In this document: positions 1 through 6,620 of the stretch, piece after piece
Layout: every line of letters begins with the position of its first letter
Position numbering within the stretch: position 1 is the first letter of the stretch
Assembly (NCBI GenBank): GCA_958296015.1
Contig: CATQIH010000027.1
Coordinates: forward strand, 1-64,000
Direction: 5' to 3'
Length of the DNA stretch: 64,000 nucleotides
Source: Cyclobacteriaceae bacterium
GTDB taxonomy: Bacteria > Bacteroidota > Bacteroidia > Cytophagales > Cyclobacteriaceae
The notes under the pieces: generated by a model
What the model was told of the DNA's origin: nothing
Databases searched by the model: none
What the model saw: only the letters and a program-made list of their open reading frames with translations
Translations under genes and position numbers: made by a program

Positions 1-525
1 TTCGTATTTGTCTTGGGTAGACAGGCAGGCTTCGTCTGTTTCCTTCTTTTGCTTGCTGACAGCTTCCTGCACCGCCTGTATCATCACATTGCCACGCTCT
101 ATTTCAGATTTGTTGATGCCTACCTTGTGCAAAACAGCAGACATCTGGTCGACATTGGCATAAAAAATACGTGCCTGCTCCAGCCATACCAATCCTGTGC
201 GCTCACGGGAACCATTCAGGCTCAGAAGCTTTATAGCACCCCGGTTATCTTTCAAAGCGGCCCGTGCTATCTGGGTATGCTTCATATACAAGGCCCATGC
301 CTCATCTTTGGCTTTGTACAGGCTATCGGTAGCCTCAAACTGTTCACCATATTCCTTTTGCTGCGCATCTTGCCTGAGCAGCATCTCTACCAGCAGCCCA
401 TTGCCTTTCTGCATCTCCTGCGCATCATAATTGTAAGTTGCCAGCACCTGCGCAATGTCAGGGTATTTTGTGGTTTGCTCAATGAAAAGTTTTACCTGGC
501 TTGCCAAAACGTGTACCTTCTTCAT
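1..525 (-). CDS. Hypothetical helical protein, 5' end only (runs off left edge)
   Basis: An ATG at 525 opens a frame that stays open through all 175 codons to base 1, so the stop lies outside the window. The protein begins MKKVHVLASQVKLF and is rich in Gln, Glu, Lys and Ala with almost no Pro, which predicts long alpha helices, perhaps an up-and-down helical bundle. It has no signal peptide or membrane segment, so it is probably cytoplasmic. I do not recognise the family. Codon use and base composition match the ordinary chromosomal genes in the window. Opposite-strand frames here are shadows. Confidence 0.75.
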   Translation of the reverse strand, partial: MKKVHVLASQVKLFIEQTTKYPDIAQVLATYNYDAQEMQKGNGLLVEMLLRQDAQQKEYGEQFEATDSLYKAKDEAWALYMKHTQIARAALKDNRGAIKLLSLNGSRERTGLVWLEQARIFYANVDQMSAVLHKVGINKSEIERGNVMIQAVQEAVSKQKKETDEACLSTQDKYE

Positions 526-730
526 AATGGTCTGTTTATATGTTTACGATGCCCAAAGTTGCGCTTCTGTCCAATGAAATAAAACCTGCATACAGCACAA
601 AGGACACATCCGTAAGGTATTTTTGTATTAAACACAAAAAGCAACAATGAGCAGCTTATGCATTCCAAAAGTTGGCAAACCCTGGTTTTAACGGCAGGAT
701 CAATAGCTTGTTTTGTGAAAACAAACCAAT

Positions 731-940
731 TTGCAGTACATCAACCTTACACGAAAATGAAAACCAAAGAGATTGCAGTACATCAACCTTACTCGAAGAT
801 GAAAACAAATCAACTTGCAGTACATCAACCTTACACGAAAAGCTTTTCGGAAGAGTTTGAGGCAGTGATATCTCTTTCAAAAAGCTAAACCAATCAACTT
901 GAGGCAGTGATTTCTCATAAGATTGACTATTCCAACCATA
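731..940. repeat. Degenerate 42-bp tandem repeat, five units
   Basis: Five consecutive 42-bp units start at 731, 773, 815, 857 and 899. Units 1-3 share the block TTGCAGTACATCAACCTTAC at their start and GAAAATGAAAAC-like sequence in the middle. Units 4 and 5 share TTGAGGCAGTGAT and the linker CAATCAACTT/CAAAT-like sequence with their neighbours. The spacing is exactly 42 bp at every step although the sequence drifts. There are no unique spacers, so this is not a CRISPR array. Function unknown. Confidence 0.8.
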
Positions 941-1071
941 AAATCGAGCATTTATCAGCACAAAAAGCCATTTCTGCCGGTAAAAGCAGCATGATGTAGT
1001 AATTTTGGAGAAAACAGGTGAAAACAAGCAAAAAAGGTAGTAATTTTTGTTTTTCTGCCGACGTATCAGCA

Positions 1072-1127
1072 AAATGTTTATTTTGCATACCATAAGAAAT
1101 ATAGCCGCAATGTGTCTATACAATCGT
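1072..1127. repeat. 56-bp direct repeat, left copy (flanks Rpn-family gene)
   Basis: The segment starts AAATGTTTATTTTGCATACC and ends CTATACAATCGT. A second copy with 52 of 56 identical bases lies at 2115-2170. The two copies bracket the single nuclease gene at 1179-2003 and are 1043 bp apart start to start. The arrangement resembles the product of a duplication or a recombination site pair, but no terminal inverted repeats are visible. Confidence 0.85.
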
Positions 1128-1178
1128 ATGTTCTATGTAAATTGAAAAAAGAAATCACAAAAGCACTATTTTTGAAAT

Positions 1179-2003
1179 ATGGATAGCAAGGAAAGATACA
1201 TTAACCCGTTTACCGATTTTGGTTTTAAAAAGTTGTTCGGAACGGAGTTCAATAAGGAACTATTAATTGATTTTCTGAATCAGGTGCTTGGTGATAGAGA
1301 GCGGGTTCAGGATTTGACCTATCTAAATACTGAGAATTTAGGCAATACTACAACAGACAGGAAAGCTATTTTCGACCTTTACTGTGAGAATAAGAAAGGT
1401 GAGAAATTTATTATAGAGTTACAAAATGTCAAGCAGCAGTATTTCAAAGATAGAAGCATTTTCTATTCAACCTTTCCGATACAAAGTCAGGCTCCGAAAG
1501 GCAAAGAATGGGATTATTATTTAAAAGCAGTTTATACAATTGGTATCCTGAATTTCAGTTTTCCTGATAAAAATCCTGATCGGTATTTACGTGAAATTCA
1601 GTTAATAGATAAACAGACTCATGAAGTCTTTTACGACAGATTAACATTTATGTATTTAGAAATGCCCAAATTTATAATGAATGAGGAAGAACTGGAAACG
1701 CAGTTTGATAAATGGATGTTTGTTTTAAAGAACCTACACCAGTTGCAAGACAGACCCAGGAAATTACAGGAAAAAGTATTTGAGAAATTGTTTAACGAAG
1801 CAGAGATAGCCAAATTAAAGCCAGAAGATATGAAAGCATATGAAGAAAGTTTGAAGGTCTACCGAGACAATTATAGCGTGCTTGAAACTGTGAAAAATGA
1901 TACTAAAATGGAAATAGCAAAAGCTATGAAAAAATATGGTGATTCGATAAAAAAAATATCAATTGTAACAGGTTTGACAAAAGAACAAATAGAAAAACTT
2001 TAA
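1179..2003 (+). CDS. Rpn family recombination-promoting nuclease / putative transposase (PD-(D/E)XK)
   Basis: 274 residues, matching the usual length of the Rpn/PDDEXK-2 family (PF12784). The N-terminal signature YINPFTDFGFKKLFG (residues 7-21) is diagnostic. The catalytic core is seen as D66 in AIFDLYCEN and E80-x-Q82 in FIIELQN. Family members such as E. coli RpnA are DNA endonucleases that raise recombination; some are annotated as transposases without evidence of transposition. The C terminus (about 190-274) is helical and ends in a short helix-turn-helix-like tail (KKISIVTGLTKEQIEKL). The gene is A+T-rich and sits alone between 56-bp direct repeats. Family call is firm; true mobility is not shown. 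Confidence 0.9.
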   Translation: MDSKERYINPFTDFGFKKLFGTEFNKELLIDFLNQVLGDRERVQDLTYLNTENLGNTTTDRKAIFDLYCENKKGEKFIIELQNVKQQYFKDRSIFYSTFPIQSQAPKGKEWDYYLKAVYTIGILNFSFPDKNPDRYLREIQLIDKQTHEVFYDRLTFMYLEMPKFIMNEEELETQFDKWMFVLKNLHQLQDRPRKLQEKVFEKLFNEAEIAKLKPEDMKAYEESLKVYRDNYSVLETVKNDTKMEIAKAMKKYGDSIKKISIVTGLTKEQIEKL

Positions 2004-2114
2004 TTGAAGAATCATAGGGCATAATTACAAACATTCAGCAAAAGCATACCCTTATTACCGGTTATAGTCCTATTGCAGGAAAAAGGCAATCGTTTGCGTA
2101 TAAAGTATTCCCTG

Positions 2115-2170
2115 AAATGTTTATTTTGCATACCATAAGAAAAATAGCCGCAATGCATCTATACAATTGT
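2115..2170. repeat. 56-bp direct repeat, right copy
   Basis: Matches 1072-1127 at 52 of 56 positions; differences are one base near the middle, two in TGTGTCT versus TGCATCT, and one near the end. It ends in CAATTGTTGG just before the next gene at 2192, so it also forms part of that gene's leader. Confidence 0.85.
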
Positions 2171-2191
2171 TGGTGACAAGCGAAATTAAAT

Positions 2192-3010
2192 ATGAATATA
2201 CCTGATGCTGTTATATTTTCTACTGTAGTTTCTATAATGACCTTTATTCTAGGATTTGTTATTCGAGAATGGATTCTGTTTTACTCTAGAAACAAGAGAT
2301 TGAGAACAACTGACGGATTCATTAAATGGCACCTCAATAATATTGTTTCCTCTTTATCGAAACAAATAAAAGGATACGATATTTTGTCGTCTTGTATTAA
2401 ATCAGAAGGTTATAGAAACTGGTTCGTAGAACCTAGTCTAGAGCCTAAAATCATAATTGAAAGGCAAGAAAGTATTCACACGATTTTGTATTATAGAAAG
2501 AAATCTAAAACTGACGAACGAGAAAAACTATTTTATTCTATAATTAGTAATTGTCGCCTCATAGACTTAATAGTAGCAGAAACAGAGAAGCTATTTGAAA
2601 GGATGAACAACGAGATACTAGAACATGAATCAAAACTAGACAACATAGGAGTGTTGATATATCAAAAAATAGTTGGACTTCAAATCAAAGAAGACGTTAA
2701 CAATACTGAAAAATTTATTATTGAAACTTACAATAACTTCAATCCAGCAGTACCCAAAAGAAGTTTATTGAATGATAATGTGATTCAGTCTATTGAAAAC
2801 AATTTAATCAAAACCAAGTACGAACACTTATTAGATTTTGTGGAGTTGACTTCTCAATACCAAAAAGATTTTGGATTTTATAAGAACTCTTTAGATCAAT
2901 TCAATTTGAAGGTCATCGAGTATAGAGAGAACTTGAATAGTGTATATGAAGATTTGACTTTAACTATTGATAATTATAACAACTTAAAATATAAGAGTAA
3001 TTTATTTTAA
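2192..3010 (+). CDS. Hypothetical membrane-anchored coiled-coil protein
   Basis: 272 residues. One hydrophobic segment lies at about residues 6-30 (VIFSTVVSIMTFILGFVI) followed by basic residues (RNKRLR), consistent with an N-terminal anchor and a cytoplasmic body. The remainder is helical with heptad-like stretches (about 110-150 and 205-260). No enzymatic motif is visible and I do not recognise a family. The gene is markedly A+T-rich compared with the core genes further right, is preceded by the direct repeat ending at 2170 and followed at 3141 by an attC-like hairpin, so it is probably accessory cargo. Confidence 0.7.
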   Translation: MNIPDAVIFSTVVSIMTFILGFVIREWILFYSRNKRLRTTDGFIKWHLNNIVSSLSKQIKGYDILSSCIKSEGYRNWFVEPSLEPKIIIERQESIHTILYYRKKSKTDEREKLFYSIISNCRLIDLIVAETEKLFERMNNEILEHESKLDNIGVLIYQKIVGLQIKEDVNNTEKFIIETYNNFNPAVPKRSLLNDNVIQSIENNLIKTKYEHLLDFVELTSQYQKDFGFYKNSLDQFNLKVIEYRENLNSVYEDLTLTIDNYNNLKYKSNLF

Positions 3011-3140
3011 ACTCTTTGTAGAATAAATCAACATTATTGCTTATCAAACCTGCCACCAACATCAGCTAACCCCAACAGGGCAGAAAAACGAGCGCGATCA
3101 CTTATTGCTCCAATGGTAGAAAATACAACTTGAACGAAAA

Positions 3141-3189
3141 ACGCTAACAAGGTCCAGTATGACAGCTAGCCTTGGCGTTGGGTGCTATG
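3141..3189. repeat. attC-like imperfect hairpin, site 1
   Basis: The left arm GCTAACAAGG and the right arm CCTTGGCGTTGGGTGC can pair (AAC-AAGG with CCTT-GGC-GTT) around a variable middle of about 17 bp. Both ends recur at 3952-4016, around 800 bp away: AACAAGGTsCAGT on the left and CTTGG..TTGkSTGmT on the right. Conserved ends with a variable centre and a position just downstream of a gene are features of integron cassette sites, but no integrase is in the window. Confidence 0.45.
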
Positions 3190-3253
3190 TAAAAAACAGA
3201 CTACGTTCTTTTAATAGTTTGTTTGATGATAGACAAGTTGCTAACTTCACTAC

Positions 3254-3778
3254 ATGAAACGTAAAAATGAGCAACTTGACTTTCTGATAGATGACCTAAC
3301 CAACTCCATCAAAAATAGAATTTCTGGAGACAGTTTTCAGACCGAAGTAGCAAAGTTGGTCACAAAGGATTTGAAGAGCGTCACAAAAAAAGCGGGATGG
3401 AATTTTAACTGGCGTGCAGAGTTAGACGACGATGTGAACGAAGTTTACAAACTGACAATTGTCAATAATCCTGCTGTTATTCAAGGACTCATCAGTTTAA
3501 AGATTGAGGATGACCATGTATTCATGAACCTGTTGGAAAGTGCTCCGTTCAATATGGGAAAGGAAAAACTTTATGAAGGTGTGCCGGGCAACCTAGTGGC
3601 CTATGTTTGTAAAGTTTCATTCAGGCATGGTCATGATGGATTTGTGGCATTCACAGCAAAAACCAAATTGATTGAACACTATGAAAAAACATTAGGTGCT
3701 TGCCATTTTGGAGGTCATAAAATGATCATTCCTACTGAAGCAGCAAAGAAACTTATTGATAGATATTTTAAAACTTAA
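3254..3778 (+). CDS. Small protein of possible GNAT acetyltransferase fold
   Basis: 174 residues, cytoplasmic. The N terminus (1-45) is helical. The middle holds strand-like stretches (VYKLTIVNNPAVIQGLISLKIEDDHVFMNLLESAP), followed by LYEGVPGNLVAYVCKVSF and a helix-loop GFVAFTAKTKLIEHYEKTLGA. The order of strands, an acidic loop, then a glycine turn and helix followed by FVAFTAKTKLIEHYEKLG-type sequence is what the GNAT fold shows, including the final Y-x-x-x-G motif. No biochemical function can be stated. It is followed after 5 bp by a small basic protein at 3784, which suggests co-transcription. Possibilities are a toxin-antitoxin pair or another accessory two-gene module. Confidence 0.6.
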   Translation: MKRKNEQLDFLIDDLTNSIKNRISGDSFQTEVAKLVTKDLKSVTKKAGWNFNWRAELDDDVNEVYKLTIVNNPAVIQGLISLKIEDDHVFMNLLESAPFNMGKEKLYEGVPGNLVAYVCKVSFRHGHDGFVAFTAKTKLIEHYEKTLGACHFGGHKMIIPTEAAKKLIDRYFKT

Positions 3779-3783
3779 ACATC

Positions 3784-3993
3784 ATGGGATATATAAAAGA
3801 GCCGGAAGGTATAGATTTTATCATTCAAAGCAAACCGCTAACAGATAAAGATAGAGAACAAATTAGCAAGTTCATCCAAGAGTATAAACGTAAGAACCAT
3901 AGTAAAAAGAATAAAACTTCTGCGAATAGAAAAGAAAAAAAAACAGCTACCAACAAGGTGCAGTCGGGAGGCGGCCCCCGCCAGCCTAGTTAA
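3784..3993 (+). CDS. Small basic partner protein
   Basis: 69 residues. The first half (MGYIKEPEGIDFIIQSKPL, then DKDREQISKFIQEYKRKN) has a defined beta-then-helix look; the second half is a lysine-rich tail. The last residues (QSGGGPRQPS) are read through the attC-like hairpin at 3952-4016, so the original C terminus may have been altered by a junction. The 5-bp spacing to the upstream gene indicates a two-gene operon. The N-terminal type is one I associate with small proteins next to GNAT-like genes in Bacteroidota, but the function is not known to me. Confidence 0.55.
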   Translation: MGYIKEPEGIDFIIQSKPLTDKDREQISKFIQEYKRKNHSKKNKTSANRKEKKTATNKVQSGGGPRQPS

Positions 3994-4016
3994 AATGAAC
4001 TTGGTTGTCTGATGCG
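3952..4016. repeat. attC-like imperfect hairpin, site 2
   Basis: The left end AACAAGGTGCAGT matches site 1 (3146-3158) at 12 of 13 bases, and the right end ACTTGGTTGTCTGATGCG resembles the right end of site 1. The centre is different and contains a very G+C-rich small stem (GGCGG-CCC-CCGCC, about 3970-3983) in an otherwise A+T-rich area. It overlaps the 3' end of the small basic gene. Confidence 0.45.
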
Positions 4017-4295
4017 CCAAGAAACATTAAATTTACTTAGCAGAATAAGATCAAACAAGCCCGGCCCGACAGCATTAACCATTAACAGCAATTTGAAAAA
4101 GGTAAAAAAACAATGAATTGAAAGAAAAAGCTTATGGAAAAACATAAAGCGATAGAAACGCCAGATCATCTGCCAGATGAATTTAACCCAACTTATCACT
4201 AGGCAACCAGACAAAGCAGGTAAGATTGTGTGTGCTGACGCTTATATGTGCTGAACTATTTATATGTTGAAAAGCTGATCTTTCAGGTATTCTGT

Positions 4296-4303
4296 TATAT
4301 TTG
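4296..4303 (+). promoter_or_regulatory. Candidate -7 box TATATTTG
   Basis: Matches the Bacteroidota -7 consensus TAnnTTTG. It overlaps a possible TTG start at 4301 and so favours the ATG at 4340 as the true start of the exported protein. No good TTTG -33 element is at the usual distance. Confidence 0.45.
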
Positions 4304-4339
4304 TTTAAATACTACATTTCTAACCATTTAATACACAAC

Positions 4340-4705
4340 ATGATGAAAACAGTGAAATACTTATCCCTTGTATTTTGCCTGACCCTGTGGGGGTTTCAGG
4401 GATATGCACAGCAGAAAGATTGGGTGGGTTCGTGGCAGTACGATGCGCCCCAGGCAGATGTGCAGTATCAGAAAGGCATTATTACTTTTGCTATGGAAGG
4501 CCAGGAACTCAAGGCTTTTCTGGAAATAGACGAAAATAAGGTGCCCGCACAGTCCCTGGAAGTATCTGAAAATAGTGCTACTTTCAGTATTGTTATACAG
4601 GGGCAACCCATTAAGATAACGCTCAGAAAGGAAGACGAAAAGCTGACAGGGGAGGCTACTTACCCGGGCACCGCCATTCCTATCACTGCTGAAAAATCTG
4701 TATAG
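4340..4705 (+). CDS. Small exported protein of unknown function
   Basis: From the ATG at 4340 (a second ATG follows at 4343) the product is 121 residues with a clear signal peptide: MMKT, a hydrophobic run (LSLVFCLTLWGF) and a cut after GYAQ. The mature part, about 95 residues, is beta-rich (WVGSWQYDAPQAD, FAMEGQELKAFLEI, PIKITLRKEDEKLTGEA) and looks like a small periplasmic lipocalin-like or DUF-type barrel. The WxGxW opening is common in such proteins. The gene ends 28 bp before the next start, so the two may be co-transcribed. Confidence 0.75.
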   Translation: MMKTVKYLSLVFCLTLWGFQGYAQQKDWVGSWQYDAPQADVQYQKGIITFAMEGQELKAFLEIDENKVPAQSLEVSENSATFSIVIQGQPIKITLRKEDEKLTGEATYPGTAIPITAEKSV

Positions 4706-4720
4706 CGTTAAAAGCTGCCA

Positions 4721-4806
4721 TAACGTTTCCTAATTGAAAAAGATCATTACCTTTGCGGCAAAATTTACAGCATTGGAGTTATTAAGATCAGTATTAGGAA
4801 ACGTTA
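4721..4806. repeat. 14-bp perfect inverted repeat across the marC-like start
   Basis: TAACGTTTCCTAAT at 4721-4734 and its exact reverse complement ATTAGGAAACGTTA at 4793-4806 are separated by 58 bp. The first arm ends at the first base of the TTG start codon at 4734 and the second arm lies inside the reading frame. It may be an operator, an mRNA structure, or a sign that translation begins further downstream. Confidence 0.6.
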
Positions 4807-5411
4807 TTTCAATTTTTACCATTATGAATCCCCTCTCTGCCGGGGTGATCATGCTCACACTGTTGGATGATCATGTCGGTAGAAAAGAGATCAATAGCAT
4901 TGCTCTCAAAAGCACCCAGACCATTGTCATAGCCATGTTGGTTGTTTACCTGGGAGGGTCATATATTTTTGATTTTTTTGGTATCACACCTTACGGCTTA
5001 CAGGTATTTGGGGGTATTATCCTACTGGTGATGGGCTTCAATATGGTGCAGGGCCAGGGCAAATCTGTCAACCATACGGCCAGAGATCAGGAAGAAGCAC
5101 AGGAGCGGAACGACATCAGCACGGTGCCCCTTGCTATTCCTATTGTGGTAGGTCCGGGACTGGCTACCACGCTGCTCAACATGAGCGTGTCTGCCAAGCA
5201 GTGGCAAGATTATGTGAGTGCCATCGCCGCTATTCTGCTCTGTTCGCTGGCCACGCTGATTATCTTTCGCAGGATGCCCTTCATCAAGCAAAAACTGGGT
5301 GGCAACGGCCTCAAAGTATTCAACCGGCTGATGGGACTGATCGTAGGCTCTCTGGCAATACAGATGGTGGTTAAAGGGCTGATGGGACTGTACACATTCT
5401 TTCAGAGTTGA
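4734..5411 (+). CDS. MarC family integral membrane protein
   Basis: 225 residues with about six membrane segments, the length and topology of the MarC/UPF0056 family (COG2095). The conserved features IMNPLSAGVIML (about 30-41), the loop after TM3 and the motif PLAIPIVVGPGLATTLL (about 132-148) are present; the proline-glycine motif in TM4 is the family hallmark. Transport substrate is unknown for the family, and the name's link to multiple antibiotic resistance is historical. The proposed start is TTG at 4734; a later TTG at 4773 or ATG at 4824 is possible because a 14-bp inverted repeat spans the first codons. Confidence 0.85.
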   Translation: MKKIITFAAKFTALELLRSVLGNVISIFTIMNPLSAGVIMLTLLDDHVGRKEINSIALKSTQTIVIAMLVVYLGGSYIFDFFGITPYGLQVFGGIILLVMGFNMVQGQGKSVNHTARDQEEAQERNDISTVPLAIPIVVGPGLATTLLNMSVSAKQWQDYVSAIAAILLCSLATLIIFRRMPFIKQKLGGNGLKVFNRLMGLIVGSLAIQMVVKGLMGLYTFFQS

Positions 5412-5437
5412 GTTTCTCTGTAAGCTATTACACACCC

Positions 5438-5516
5438 AGGTTTGTGCGGGGCACCCCGTGCCGCCGTGGCCTGTAGTGCTCCATGCCGGATGGCGACTAC
5501 CAATCCCTACAAACCT
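5438..5516. repeat. G+C-rich structured element bounded by AGGTTTGT/ACAAACCT
   Basis: AGGTTTGT at 5438-5445 and ACAAACCT at 5509-5516 are exact reverse complements. Between them lies a very G+C-rich stretch with its own small palindrome GGCACCCCGTGCC (5460-5472). The composition contrasts strongly with the flanking A+T-rich DNA. It looks like a REP-like or other dispersed hairpin element located just after the marC-like gene; there is no T-tract, so it is not a typical terminator. Confidence 0.5.
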
Positions 5517-5777
5517 TTGTTTCACTAAATCTTAAGAAACCAAAAGCACTGTTTTCAGTCCGCCTTATTTCAGTTCGATTTTCTACAGGTTTTCCATCTT
5601 TTTGTTGCGCAGCTACTTTTTAATTTCCTGATAAGTTTTTATCAAATGATCAGGTACTACGTAGAGAATACTAAAGCTTCTGATAAAATTAATTGTTTAT
5701 ACTGTATAAGGAAAAGATGTCAGCTATTTGGATACAACAATAAGCTGTTTGGATACTTTTAAGACTTTATACAGCCT

Positions 5778-5785
5778 TACCTTTG
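5778..5785 (+). promoter_or_regulatory. Candidate -7 box TACCTTTG
   Basis: Fits TAnnTTTG and lies 28 bp before the ATG of the SDR gene. A TTTG at 5748-5751 is 26 bp upstream, a little farther than the usual spacing, so only the -7 match is convincing. Confidence 0.4.
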
Positions 5786-5812
5786 TGTTACATCATATAA
5801 ATCAAAGCCAAC

Positions 5813-6604
5813 ATGAAAGTAACACTGATTACAGGAGCATCATTAGGAATTGGCCAGGCATTTGCCAAACAACTGGCGTCCGAAAAGCACAACTTATTAT
5901 TGATAGCTCGCTCCGAAAACAAACTCAAGGTCTTATGCGATGAACTGATGGCCAAATACAATATCAAGGCGTACTATTTTCCGCTAGATTTGACGAAACC
6001 TGGTGCAGACCAGACGCTATTTGAGGAAACAGAAACCCGTGGACTTCAAGTGGATTTTCTGGTAAACAATGCAGGCATTGGCTCGGCAGGCGATTTTTTA
6101 GAACATGACCTCCAGAGCGAAATAGCGATGATGCACTTAAACATGGATGCTATGGTCGCGTTAACATATCGCTTTCTGCCACAAATGCGGGCGCGAAAAA
6201 GGGGTAAAATTATCAATGTCAGTCCAATGGCGGGATTCATCCCTATTCCGTATATGGCAGTTTATGCTGCATCCAAAGCCTTTGTACACTCGTTTACTCA
6301 AGGTATTGCCGAAGAAAATCGGTTGTTCAACATTCAAACTATGTTGTTGTGTCCAGGTGCTACGGAAACCAATTTTTTTGAAGCAGCTCAAATTGGTGCT
6401 GACCGAAAAAGTAGCTTTTCCACCAACAAATTGGAAACACCGGAAGAAGTGGTAACTTCTGGCTTGAAAGGCCTTAAGAGAAACAAAAGGGTGACCATTT
6501 CTGGTACGCAAAATAAACTGGCACGACTCATGCAGTTTGTGCCAAATTCGGTGATCATCAAGGCACTTGGCAATCGGATGCGCAAAAATTTGAATTACGT
6601 TTAA
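5813..6604 (+). CDS. SDR family NAD(P)-dependent oxidoreductase
   Basis: 263 residues, classical short-chain dehydrogenase. The Rossmann cofactor motif is TGASLGIG (7-14), the NNAG motif is at 85-88, and the catalytic residues are S137 (NVSPMAG), Y151 and K155 (YAASK). It belongs to the COG0300 (DltE/YqjQ-like) branch by the pattern LLLIARSENKL after the cofactor loop. The R residue at the end of strand 2 (IARSE) favours NADP(H). The substrate is unknown. A GTG-started AraC regulator follows after 16 bp in the same direction, so the two form an operon and the regulator probably controls it. Confidence 0.92.
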   Translation: MKVTLITGASLGIGQAFAKQLASEKHNLLLIARSENKLKVLCDELMAKYNIKAYYFPLDLTKPGADQTLFEETETRGLQVDFLVNNAGIGSAGDFLEHDLQSEIAMMHLNMDAMVALTYRFLPQMRARKRGKIINVSPMAGFIPIPYMAVYAASKAFVHSFTQGIAEENRLFNIQTMLLCPGATETNFFEAAQIGADRKSSFSTNKLETPEEVVTSGLKGLKRNKRVTISGTQNKLARLMQFVPNSVIIKALGNRMRKNLNYV

Positions 6605-6620
6605 AAAAACTTTACGCACC

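Larger units (their letters stand above)
526..1178. other. Gene-free stretch filled by a periodic repeat array
   Basis: No gene is supported between the start of the left-edge gene and the Rpn-family gene. The short frames across 656-1123 owe their apparent repeats to the 42-bp DNA array at 731-940. The array fades into weaker echoes further right: two copies of GTAGTAATTTT lie 41 bp apart (996 and 1037), and two copies of TTCTGCCG lie about 82 bp apart (near 971 and 1053). The right end carries the first copy of a 56-bp direct repeat. Confidence 0.6.
5412..5812. other. Intergenic region with G+C-rich hairpin element
   Basis: No gene is supported. The left part holds the structured G+C-rich element at 5438-5516. 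The right part is A+T-rich and includes two copies of AGCTrTTTGGATAC about 22 bp apart (near 5723 and 5745) and the -7 box of the next gene at 5778. Confidence 0.5.

Noticed and set aside
13-582. Long plus-strand frame at the left edge
   Set aside because: It is opposite the better minus-strand frame 1-525, has a poor cysteine- and leucine-rich composition and no homology that I recognise.
656-1123. Open frame on the minus strand with repeated KVDVLQ segments
   Set aside because: The protein repeats come from the 42-bp DNA array (14 codons). Both strands give similar frames and there is no plausible start or composition, so it is a shadow of the repeat.
1179-2003. Insertion sequence call for the Rpn gene
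   Set aside because: No terminal inverted repeats or short target duplication; only long direct repeats are present, so it was not called as an IS.
4134-4202. 22-codon frame MEKHKAIETPDHLP...
   Set aside because: Too short to judge, no ribosome-binding site or recognised motif.
5022-5525. Minus-strand frame across the MarC gene
   Set aside because: Antisense to six clear membrane helices of the MarC-like protein; composition rich in His, Arg and Cys marks a shadow.
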